NCBI RefSeq assembly: GCF_041435195.1
Contig: NZ_CP108106.1
Span: 3,906,001-3,970,000, forward strand
DNA: 64,000 nucleotides
Reading direction: 5' to 3'
Origin: Streptomyces sp. NBC_00224
GTDB lineage: Bacteria; Actinomycetota; Actinomycetes; Streptomycetales; Streptomycetaceae
The notes under the pieces: model-generated
Databases searched by the model: none
What the model was told of the DNA's origin: nothing
The model's input: the letters and a program-made list of their open reading frames with translations, nothing else
Part shown: one piece after another, positions 29,001 through 35,941 of the stretch
Numbering within the stretch: position 1 is the first letter of the stretch
How the letters are laid out: each line of letters starts with the position of its first letter
Made by a program: the position numbers and the translations under genes

Positions 29001-29446
29001 GGCGGCCCGCCGCGGGGTCCGTGGTGCGCGCGCTTGAGGCGGTGGCGCGGGACGGGGAGCGGCTGGGGGTCCACCTGGTCGCGACATCGGCCCGCCCGGA
29101 CCGTACGGCGGACACGGAGCTGGCGCGGGGGGTACGGAACGTGGTGCGGCTCGACGCGCCGCCGGTCGTGCCGTCGCCCGAGGAGCCTTCGCCGGGGCGG
29201 GGGCGGCTGTTCGGGGCGGACGGTTCGGTGACGCCGTTCCAGGGCGGGCGGGTCACGGGGCGGATACCCCGGACGGCGACGCTTCGTCCGACGGTGGTCC
29301 CTTTGGAGTGGGAGCGGATGGGGGATCCGCCGGCTCGGCGGCCGGTGCGGGAGCTGGGGAACGGGCCTACGGATCTGGCGTTGCTGGCCAGTGCGTTGGA
29401 GAGGGCGGGGCGCGTGGTGCACGCGGCGGCGCCAGCGGGTCTTTGA
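26051..29446 (+). CDS. FHA / FtsK-SpoIIIE-like (EssC-type) ATPase
   Basis: 1,131 residues from ATG 26051. N-terminal about 1-85 looks like a ubiquitin-like fold. An FHA domain follows at about 115-210 (GQIRVGRSADADV, VSRLHCAV, DLGSTNGTRVDG), which binds phosphothreonine. A Gly/Pro-rich linker runs about 220-440. From about 460 the text resembles the EssC/EccC ATPase core but the first module has no P-loop. A second module has Walker A GPAGSGRTELL (about 816-826) and Walker B LVVLVDDLDAL (about 966-976). No TM helix is evident. EssC family members power type VII secretion, yet no WXG100 or other T7SS gene is nearby. The divergent kinase PkaA suggests it reads kinase signals (inference). Confidence 0.85.
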   Translation: MQIRLTVLAPRSGHAAARACDVLVTAPAGTALAAVASGLATAASGSEVSSAVVLYAGRERLDPQRRVLGEPPLVDGAVLSLSSPADPASYAYAEYAYEEHEEAAQARLCVVAGPDAGGVHLLHGGQIRVGRSADADVPLDDPDVSRLHCAVTVGEGGRVSVADLGSTNGTRVDGAPVGQHPVRLPVGALLRLGESALRLSTGAPPPQPLPTVPDGEGHVRVTPAASPPQPPSGPVAYGEGAPAGAPVPHGAETARVPSPRASSEPGPAGHGPTTHGTGSAPAPGGHGPGDPAEDGGRPHGQGGDEGFGQGRTEGGYGTYGGVSGPRGGSGQASGRAQVPGARGEGSEVHGPGAGHGHQTYGAGPGRDDQAYGDGEGAGGQAYGPGASRRVGTPPRGTRMPEDVEHARVDDGAPSRRRGGIGAWARRLAGGRGEDVYEPAPAEAAAVAPGGAPPAPERWPDPAALLLTALGPGPRLWERRPGHPEELAIRVGTADRGELAAVPVTVGLREVGSLGLAGPRARLNGLARAAVAQLAALHAPADLEIVLISTERGRSLQIRTAEWGWLGWLPHARPGHGQDCRLLLAYDREQATARTTELVRRLDDSPLGPGWASADAAAVADATRRYRGPYTVVIVDGDPGSSVLRETTARLASAGGAAGIHLLCLAETPAASPVSPVEATYESACAVSLPFRECGAAALLSGDVATALRLLRTAGGRPAGHGTLAVVDAVSAAWAERFARALAPLRAGDGTTAPGRPPVALPRSSRLLDELGLARATPASLMARWESAPDGAVVLGTGPRGPVGVGLASDGPHLLIEGPAGSGRTELLRAVAASLAAGARPDRLALVLVDGAGGERGEGLRACTELPHVSTHLVASDPVRMREFAQALGAELKRRAELLGDLGFAEWVARQSQEVAERMVGPRSPAAGEQGGDQRGDADAPSTSTLRLRPLGRTRTEAGPPPLARLVVLVDDLDALVAPALGSPGRPAAGSVVRALEAVARDGERLGVHLVATSARPDRTADTELARGVRNVVRLDAPPVVPSPEEPSPGRGRLFGADGSVTPFQGGRVTGRIPRTATLRPTVVPLEWERMGDPPARRPVRELGNGPTDLALLASALERAGRVVHAAAPAGL

Positions 29447-29545
29447 GCCCCACCCCGCGAAACCCTCCGGGGGTGGGTAGGGGGGTGGGTTCCCCGGGGA
29501 CTGCGCCCCCGGACCCGCTTCGGGGCTGCGCCCCGGACCTCGTTC

Positions 29546-29681
29546 GTCTGCGGGCCGACTGTGGCTGGTCGCGCAGTTCCCCGCGCCCCTAAAAGGGGCC
29601 CGCACCTCGCACGCCGAACAGGCTGGAGTTACCTAAGGGGCGCGGGGAACTGCGCGACCAGCCCCCACCGGGCCCGCAGAC
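29546..29681. repeat. Dispersed repeat family 1, inverted pair
   Basis: Two copies of a roughly 48-bp element face each other (29546-29592 and 29632-29681) in the 385-bp gap between the FHA protein and the ABC transporter. The shared core reads CTGGTCGCGCAGTTCCCCGC then GCCCCT; the two arms would fold into a long hairpin with a 40-nt loop. Related copies are at 35862, 40153 and 44603. The rest of the gap (29447-29545, 29682-29831) holds GC-rich sequence, a poly-C stretch and presumably the transporter promoter. Confidence 0.85.
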
Positions 29682-29831
29682 GAACCCTCCCGCACCCCCA
29701 CCCCCCCCTGACGCCACGTCACGACCCCATCACGATCGCCCAGTTGATGTCGATCGCGCTATTGCGGGCCCCCCGCACCCGGCGTAGGACTGTCCGGACG
29801 GGACGACCTCGGCGGCGGGAGGCGGCAAGCC

Positions 29832-31196
29832 ATGCGTACAGGCACGCGTACAGGTCGGAAGCTGGTCGGGATGGCGATCATCGGGGCGCTCGCCCTCACC
29901 GCCACCGCTTGCGGGGACGACGACAAGGACGACGGCGCGAAGCCGGACAAGAGCAAGTCCGGCAGCCCGGCCACCCTCACCCTCCCCCGTCTCGACGGGC
30001 AGAAGATCGAGGTCGCCGCCGTGTGGACCGGGCCCGAGCAGGCCAACTTCGTCAAGGTGTTGAAGGAGTTCGAGAGCCGGACCGGCGCCACCGTCACCTT
30101 CGTTCCGGCCCAGGACCCCATCGTCAACTTCCTGGGGACCAAGATCGCCGGTGGCAGTCCGCCGGACGTGGCCATGCTGCCGCAGGTCGGGGCCATCCAG
30201 CAGGCCGTGCAGAAGAAGTGGGTCAAGCCCGTCGGGCCGGAGGCCAAGGCGCAGCTCGCCAAGAACTACTCCAAGGTCTGGCAGGACCTGGGCGCGGTCG
30301 ACGGCACCCAGTACGCCGTGTACTTCAAGGCCGCCAACAAGTCCCTCGTCTGGTACAACACCAAAGTCTTCGATGCGGCGGGCGCCCAAGTCCCCAAGAC
30401 CTGGAAGGACTTCCTCGCCACCGCCGACACCATCTCCGCCTCCGGCGTCACCCCCGTCTCCGTCGGCGGCGCCGACGGCTGGACCCTCACCGACTGGTTC
30501 GAGAACATCTACCTCTCCCAGGCGGGGCCCGAGAAGTACGACCAGCTGGCCAAGCACCGGATCAAGTGGACCGACCCGTCCGTCAAGGACGCCCTGACCA
30601 CCCTCGGCCAGCTCTTCGGCAAGCCCGCCCTCATCGCCGGCGGCGCGACCGGCGCCCTCCAGACCGAGTTCCCCGCCTCCGTCACCCAGACCTTCACCGG
30701 CGGCGACCAGCCCAAGGCCGGAATGGTCTTCGAGGGGGACTTCGTCAGTGTCAACATCGGGCAGACCTCCGCCAGGATCGGGACGGATGCGAAGGTCTTC
30801 CCGTTCCCGGCTGTTGGCGCCAAGGCGCCCGTCGTCACCGGTGGGGACGCCGCCGTCGCGCTCAAGGACACCAAGGGCGCCCAGGCCCTGCTGACCTGGC
30901 TGGCCTCCCCGGACGCCGCCAAGGTGTGGGCCGCCTCGGGCGGTTACATCTCGCCCAACAAGGCCACCGACCTCGCCGCGTACCCCAACGACGTACAGCG
31001 TGACATCGCCAAGGCCCTGATCGCGGCCGGGGACGACGTGCGGTTCGACATGTCCGACCAGGCGCCGCAGTCCTTCGGCGGGACGCCGGGGAAGGGCGAG
31101 TGGAAGGACCTTCAGGACTTCCTGAAGAACCCGAAGGACGTCGGCGGTGCCCAGGCCAAGCTGGAGGCCGACGCGGCCGCGGCGTACAAGAGCTGA
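29832..31196 (+). CDS. Carbohydrate ABC transporter substrate-binding lipoprotein
   Basis: 454 residues with a GGGAGG ribosome site. A lipoprotein signal peptide ends in the lipobox LTATAC (Cys about 27). The mature part is a family-1 solute-binding protein (MalE/alpha-glucoside type): EVAAVWTGPEQANFVKVLKE, SPPDVAMLPQVG, and PKTWKDFLATADTI are typical. It captures an oligosaccharide or sugar outside the membrane for the two permeases encoded immediately downstream (14 nt, then a 4-nt overlap). No ligand can be deduced. No ATPase gene is in the operon, so it probably uses a shared MsiK-type ATPase, as many Streptomyces sugar importers do. Confidence 0.92.
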   Translation: MRTGTRTGRKLVGMAIIGALALTATACGDDDKDDGAKPDKSKSGSPATLTLPRLDGQKIEVAAVWTGPEQANFVKVLKEFESRTGATVTFVPAQDPIVNFLGTKIAGGSPPDVAMLPQVGAIQQAVQKKWVKPVGPEAKAQLAKNYSKVWQDLGAVDGTQYAVYFKAANKSLVWYNTKVFDAAGAQVPKTWKDFLATADTISASGVTPVSVGGADGWTLTDWFENIYLSQAGPEKYDQLAKHRIKWTDPSVKDALTTLGQLFGKPALIAGGATGALQTEFPASVTQTFTGGDQPKAGMVFEGDFVSVNIGQTSARIGTDAKVFPFPAVGAKAPVVTGGDAAVALKDTKGAQALLTWLASPDAAKVWAASGGYISPNKATDLAAYPNDVQRDIAKALIAAGDDVRFDMSDQAPQSFGGTPGKGEWKDLQDFLKNPKDVGGAQAKLEADAAAAYKS

Positions 31197-31210
31197 CCGG
31201 GCCGCCCGCC

Positions 31211-32542
31211 ATGACCGCCGCCCCGGCACCCTCGCCCGCTCCCCGTACCCGCAAGAGCGTGACCAGGACCCGTGCCTACCTCGCCGCCGGGTTCCTGCTT
31301 CCCGCGCTCGTCCTGCTCGGCGCGCTCGTGGTCTATCCGATCGGGTACTCCGTCTACCGCTCGTTCTTCGACCAGTCGGGCGACGGCTTCGCCGGGGTCG
31401 ACAACTACAAGACCCTCTTCACCGACGACACCATCCTGACCGCCGTCAAGAACAACGCGATCTGGGTGGTCTGCGCCCCGACCATCGCCACCGCACTCGG
31501 GCTGATCTTCGCCGTACTGACCGAACGGGTGCGCTGGGGAACGGCGTTCAAGCTGATCGTCTTCATGCCGATGGTGATCTCGATGCTCGCCGCGGGGATC
31601 ATCTTCCGGCTGGTGTACGAGCAGGACCCGGACCGGGGGGTCGCCAACGCCGTCTGGGTGGGGGTGCACGACACGTTCGCCGAGTCGGCCGGGTTCCCCC
31701 GGGCCCATCCGCTGCCCGCCGCCCCGCTCAAGCCGGGCGGCAGCGGCTCCTTCGTCACCAAGGACGCGGTCCGCGCCGGGCAGCCCGCGCTGCTCCCGCT
31801 CGTCGGGGTCGCCGCCGACAAGATGCCGTCGTCCGCGAAGGCGGCGAAGGCGGCGGCCGCCGGTCCCGGCGAGATCACCGGTACCGCCTGGCTCGACTTC
31901 ACCAGAGGGGGCGGTGGCACCCCCAACACCATCGACTCCAAGGAGCTCGGCCTCAAAGGCATCAAGATCGAAGCCGTCCGGGACGGTCATGTCGTCGCCA
32001 CCGCCACCGCGCGCGCGGACGGTACGTTCACCCTTCCCGCCAAGGCCGACGGGGCCCAACTGCGGCTGCCCCGCAGCAACTTCCGCGAGCCCTACAACGG
32101 CGTGAACTGGCTCGGCCCGACCCTCGTCACCCCCGCCATCATCGGCTCGTACATCTGGATGTGGGCCGGGTTCGCGATGGTGCTCATCGCGGCGGGACTC
32201 GCGGGGCTGCCGCGCGAACTGCTGGAAGCGGCGCGGGTGGACGGCGCCAACGAGTGGCAGGTCTTCCGGCGGGTGACCGTGCCGCTGCTCGCGCCCGTCC
32301 TCGCCGTCGTCCTCGTCACGCTGATGATCAACGTGCTGAAGATCTTCGACCTGATCTTCATCATCGCGCCCGGCTCCAGCCAGGACGACGCCAATGTCCT
32401 GGCGCTCCAGCTCTACCGCTCCTCGTTCGGCACGGACGCCGACCTCGGCGTCGGCAGCGCGATCGCGGTCCTGCTGCTGATCCTGGTCGTACCGGTGATG
32501 CTCTTCAACATCCGCAGGATGCGGCGGGAGGCCCGACGATGA
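31211..32542 (+). CDS. Sugar ABC transporter permease (MalF-like) with inserted extracellular domain
   Basis: 443 residues from ATG 31211, clearly longer than the usual 290-330. TM1 about 20-45, TM2 about 75-97, TM3 about 105-130. Then, instead of a short loop, about 150-165 residues (roughly 135-297) are inserted before the fourth helix. The insert includes GEITGTAWLDF and GIKIEAVRDGHVVATATAR plus DGTFTLPAKADG, which looks like a carboxypeptidase-regulatory/Cna-B beta sandwich. The EAA loop that contacts the ATPase is intact (ELLEAARVDGANEWQVFRRV). E. coli MalF has a comparable P2 insertion that contacts the binding protein; a similar role is inferred here. Confidence 0.9.
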   Translation: MTAAPAPSPAPRTRKSVTRTRAYLAAGFLLPALVLLGALVVYPIGYSVYRSFFDQSGDGFAGVDNYKTLFTDDTILTAVKNNAIWVVCAPTIATALGLIFAVLTERVRWGTAFKLIVFMPMVISMLAAGIIFRLVYEQDPDRGVANAVWVGVHDTFAESAGFPRAHPLPAAPLKPGGSGSFVTKDAVRAGQPALLPLVGVAADKMPSSAKAAKAAAAGPGEITGTAWLDFTRGGGGTPNTIDSKELGLKGIKIEAVRDGHVVATATARADGTFTLPAKADGAQLRLPRSNFREPYNGVNWLGPTLVTPAIIGSYIWMWAGFAMVLIAAGLAGLPRELLEAARVDGANEWQVFRRVTVPLLAPVLAVVLVTLMINVLKIFDLIFIIAPGSSQDDANVLALQLYRSSFGTDADLGVGSAIAVLLLILVVPVMLFNIRRMRREARR

Positions 32543-33417
32543 CAGTCGTAGGAGTCGTCAAGGCCAAGCAGTCCCTGCCCGCCCGGATCGCCGCCCGGGC
32601 CGGTGGCGGCGCGCTGCGCGTCTTTCTCATCCTCGTCGGGCTCTTCTGGCTGATGCCGACCGTCGGGCTGCTGCTGTCCTCGCTGCGCAGCCCCTCCGAC
32701 ATCGCCTCCACCGGCTGGTGGAAGATCTTCAACGAGCCGTCCCAGCTCACCTTCCACAACTACTCCAACCTGCTGGACAACAGCACGATCACCGACTCGC
32801 TCCTCTCCACCGTCGTGATCACCGTGCCCGCGACCGTCCTGGTCGTCGTCATCGGCTCGTTCGCCGGATACGCCTTCGCCTGGATGGACTTCCCCGGCCG
32901 CGACTGGTGGTTCATGGTCGTGGTGAGCCTGCTGGTCGTCCCCGTCCAGGTCGCCCTCGTACCGGTCGCCAAGCTCTTCGGCGAGGTCGGGATCTTCGAG
33001 ACGACGGTCGGCGTCATCACCTTCCACGTCGCCTTCGGCCTGCCCTTCGCGATCTTCCTGCTGAGGAACTTCTTCGCGGAGATCCCCCGGGAGCTCCTGG
33101 AGGCCGCGCGGCTCGACGGGGCGGGCGAGATACGCCTGTTCACCCGGGTCGTGCTGCCGCTCGGCGGCCCGGCGATCGCCTCGCTCGGCATCTTCCAGTT
33201 CCTGTGGGTCTGGAACGACATGCTGGTCGCGCTGATCTTCGCGGACTCCAAGCACCCGCCGATCACGGTCGCCCTCCAGCAGCAGGTACGGCAGTTCGGC
33301 AACAACATCGACGTCCTGGCGCCCGGCGCCTTCGTCTCCATGGTCATCCCGCTGGCCGTCTTCTTCGCCTTCCAGCGCCAGTTCGTGTCGGGGGTGATGG
33401 CGGGCGCCGTCAAGTAG
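32539..33417 (+). CDS. Sugar ABC transporter permease (MalG-like)
   Basis: 292 residues, six TM helices, with a 4-nt ATGA overlap with the upstream permease. The EAA loop ELLEAARLDGAGEIRLFTRV is intact. It is the second half of the membrane channel for the lipoprotein-dependent sugar importer. Length and topology are standard. The GGGAGG before its start supports translation re-initiation. Confidence 0.95.
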   Translation: MTVVGVVKAKQSLPARIAARAGGGALRVFLILVGLFWLMPTVGLLLSSLRSPSDIASTGWWKIFNEPSQLTFHNYSNLLDNSTITDSLLSTVVITVPATVLVVVIGSFAGYAFAWMDFPGRDWWFMVVVSLLVVPVQVALVPVAKLFGEVGIFETTVGVITFHVAFGLPFAIFLLRNFFAEIPRELLEAARLDGAGEIRLFTRVVLPLGGPAIASLGIFQFLWVWNDMLVALIFADSKHPPITVALQQQVRQFGNNIDVLAPGAFVSMVIPLAVFFAFQRQFVSGVMAGAVK

Positions 33418-33500
33418 CCCACGTCAAACGGGCGCCGCGGCTTTACCCCGTCTGCCACCACCGGCGTAACCCGCTCGCGCCCTCCGCCGTTCTACGGGCC

Positions 33501-35741
33501 ATGCCCCGGTTCAGCGTGATCGTCCCCGTGTACAAGGTCCAGGCCTATCTCCACGACTGCCTGGGCTCGGTGCTCAGTCAGTCGTACGACGATCTGGAAC
33601 TGATCGCGGTGGACGACTGCTCACCAGACGCGTGCGGCGCGATCATCGACGAACACGCCGCCCGCGACCGCCGTGTCACCGCCGTGCACCTGGACACCAA
33701 CACCGGCCTCGGCCCGGCCCGCAACGCCGGACTCGCCCATGCCACCGGCGACTACGTCGTCTTCCTCGACGGTGACGACACCCTCACCCCGGGCGCCCTC
33801 CAGGCCGTCGCGGACCGGCTCAAGGAGACCGGCGACCCGGACGTCCTGCTGTACGACTACGCGCGCACGTTCTGGTCGGGCGAGCAGGTCCGCAACAAGT
33901 CGGCCGCCCAGCTCGCCGAGGCCGGGCCCGCCACCTTCCGGCTCGCGGACCGGCCGGGGCTGCTCAAGCTGCTCAGCGTGGTGTGGAACAAGGCGTACCG
34001 CCGCGAGTTCATCGAGGAGCAGGGCTTCAGCTTCACGCCCGGCTTCTACGAGGACGCGCCCTGGACGTATCCGGCGCTGATGGCCGCCGATTCGCTCACC
34101 ACGCTCGACCGGGTCTGCGTCCACTACCGCCAGCGCCGCCAGGGCAGCATCCTCTCCACCACCAGCCACCACCACTTCGACCTCTTCGACCAGTACGACC
34201 GGGTGTTCGCGTTCATCGACGCGCGCCCCGAGCTGGCCCCACTGCGGCCGCTGATCTTCCGGAAGATGGCCGACCACTTCCTCACCGTGTTCACCACCCG
34301 GGTGCGGCTGCCGCGCGGCAGCCGCACCGAGTTCTTCCGCCGCGCCCGCGCCCAGTACCGCCGCCACCACTCCCCCGGCGGCGGCCCGCGCACCCTCCGC
34401 GTCCGGGTGCGGCACGGCCTGGTCCGGCTCGGCGCCCACCGCACCTATCTGGGCCTGGGGGCGCTCAGCGCGCTGCGCGCCCGCGCGGGCCGGCCGCTGC
34501 GCGCGCTCGGCCGCGCGCTGCGCTCCGGAGTGCTCCACTTGCACTACCGGGTCCAGCTGCGTCTGCCGGTGCGGGACGAGGCGGTCTTCAGCGCGTACGG
34601 GAACCGGGGGTACGCCTGCAACCCGGCCGCGATCGAGGCGAAGGTGCGGGAGCTGGTGCCCCGGGTGCGGACCGCCTGGGTCGCCGCGCCCGCGCATCTG
34701 CACACCGCGCCGCCCGCCACCCGCAAGGTGGCGCCGGACACCTTCGCGTACTGGACGGCGCTCGCCCGCGCCAAGTACCTGGTCAGCAATGTGGAGTTCG
34801 ACGGCCGACTGGTCAAGCGGGACGGCCAGGTGCTGCTCCAGACCCATCACGGCACCCCGCTCAAGACCATGGGCCTGGACCTGATGGACCGCCCGGCCGC
34901 CGTCCGCGACACCGACTTCGCCCATCTGGTCGCCCGCAGCGACCGGTGGGACTACAGCCTCTCCGCCAACCTGCACTCCACCCTCACCTGGGAGCGCACC
35001 TACCCCTCGGGCTACACCACGCTCGAATACGGCTATCCCCGCAACGACGTCTTCCACGGGGCGAGCGCCGCCGACGTGGCCCGGCTCCGCGACGGCCTGG
35101 GCATCCCCGCCGACGCCACCGCCGTCCTGTACGCGCCGACCCACCGCGACTACCGGCGCGGCCAGCACCGCCCGCTCGACCTGGAGCGCGTGGCCCGCAC
35201 GCTCGGCCCGGAAGTCGTGCTGCTCACCCGCGCCCACTTCACGTACGGGGCGCCGCTGGCGGACCAGGACGTGCACCCCCGGATCATCGACGTCAGCGGG
35301 CACCCGTCGGTCGAGCAGCTGTGCCTGGCCGCCGACGCGCTGGTCACCGACTATTCGTCGCTGATGTTCGACTACGCCAACCTGGACCGCCCGATCGTCA
35401 TCCACGCGGACGACTGGGAGGCCTACGAGGCGGCCCGCGGCACCTACTTCGACCTGCGGGCCTTCCCGCCGGGCGCGGTCGCCCGCACCGAGGACGAGCT
35501 GATCGACATCTTCACCACCGGCCACTGGCGCGGCTCCCGCTCGGCCCAGCTGAGGGCCGCGTTCCGGGCCCGGTTCTGTCCGTACGACGACGGGCACGCG
35601 GCGGAGCGGGTGGTGCGGCGGGTGTTCCTGGGCCAGAGTGCCGGTCTGCCCCCGTTCGTACCGGTCGAGGACCGCCGCCCGGCACCGTCGGCGGCCCTGC
35701 CGACGACCACGGTCCAGCGGGAACTGGCGGGCCTGGTCTAG
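33501..35741 (+). CDS. Bifunctional GT2 glycosyltransferase / CDP-glycerol glycerophosphotransferase
   Basis: 746 residues from ATG 33501. GT2 domain at about 1-240: VIVPVYKVQAYL, VDDCSPD 37-43, and the metal-binding FLDGDD 88-93, all intact. After a basic linker, residues about 345-710 are a TagF/TarF-like glycerophosphotransferase: LLQTHHGTPLKTMGLD, YPRNDVF, LYAPTHRDY and TDYSSLMFDYANLDRPIV. Family members polymerise poly(glycerol-phosphate) teichoic acid from CDP-glycerol or add a glycerol-P to a glycan. The combination suggests it adds sugar and glycerol-P (or alternating units) to a wall glycopolymer. A paralogous fusion follows. Substrates are inferred. Confidence 0.88.
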   Translation: MPRFSVIVPVYKVQAYLHDCLGSVLSQSYDDLELIAVDDCSPDACGAIIDEHAARDRRVTAVHLDTNTGLGPARNAGLAHATGDYVVFLDGDDTLTPGALQAVADRLKETGDPDVLLYDYARTFWSGEQVRNKSAAQLAEAGPATFRLADRPGLLKLLSVVWNKAYRREFIEEQGFSFTPGFYEDAPWTYPALMAADSLTTLDRVCVHYRQRRQGSILSTTSHHHFDLFDQYDRVFAFIDARPELAPLRPLIFRKMADHFLTVFTTRVRLPRGSRTEFFRRARAQYRRHHSPGGGPRTLRVRVRHGLVRLGAHRTYLGLGALSALRARAGRPLRALGRALRSGVLHLHYRVQLRLPVRDEAVFSAYGNRGYACNPAAIEAKVRELVPRVRTAWVAAPAHLHTAPPATRKVAPDTFAYWTALARAKYLVSNVEFDGRLVKRDGQVLLQTHHGTPLKTMGLDLMDRPAAVRDTDFAHLVARSDRWDYSLSANLHSTLTWERTYPSGYTTLEYGYPRNDVFHGASAADVARLRDGLGIPADATAVLYAPTHRDYRRGQHRPLDLERVARTLGPEVVLLTRAHFTYGAPLADQDVHPRIIDVSGHPSVEQLCLAADALVTDYSSLMFDYANLDRPIVIHADDWEAYEAARGTYFDLRAFPPGAVARTEDELIDIFTTGHWRGSRSAQLRAAFRARFCPYDDGHAAERVVRRVFLGQSAGLPPFVPVEDRRPAPSAALPTTTVQRELAGLV

Positions 35742-35753
35742 CACCCCGCCCCA

Positions 35754-35805
35754 CCGCTGTGGGCAATCGTGCCGCTGGGGCGGCACGGGTGGGCACAGCG
35801 GCACC
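35754..35805. repeat. Dispersed repeat family 2, nested palindrome, copy 1
   Basis: A nested hairpin element: outer arms CCGCTGTG (35754-35761) and CACAGCGG (35794-35801), inner arms GTGCCGC (35769-35775) and GCGGCAC (35780-35786). A second copy with two mismatches is at 49093. It lies after the first fusion gene's stop and may act as its transcript end. Confidence 0.85.
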
Positions 35806-35861
35806 CCCGTCCCGCCGGGCTGCGCACCCCGCCTTGACCCCGCTCCCGCCGGAGTCACGTC

Positions 35862-35908
35862 GTCTGCGGACCGTGGAGGGCTGGTCGCGCAGTTCCCCGC
35901 GCCCCTTA
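35862..35908. repeat. Dispersed repeat family 1, single copy
   Basis: One copy of the element (GTCTGCGG ... CTGGTCGCGCAGTTCCCC ... GCCCCTTA) lies 34 nt before the TTG start of the next gene. A short GGGCC-TTCG-GGCCC hairpin follows it immediately. Confidence 0.85.
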
Positions 35909-35941
35909 TGGGCCTTCGGCCCCCGAAAAGAGGTCCCCGCG

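Noticed and set aside
26000..29446. Complete type VII secretion locus
   Set aside because: Only an EssC-like ATPase is present; no EsxA/B, EccB, EccD or EccE genes in the window.
25994..29605. Minus-strand open frame of about 1,200 codons
   Set aside because: Antisense of the FHA/ATPase gene; composition is implausible for a protein.
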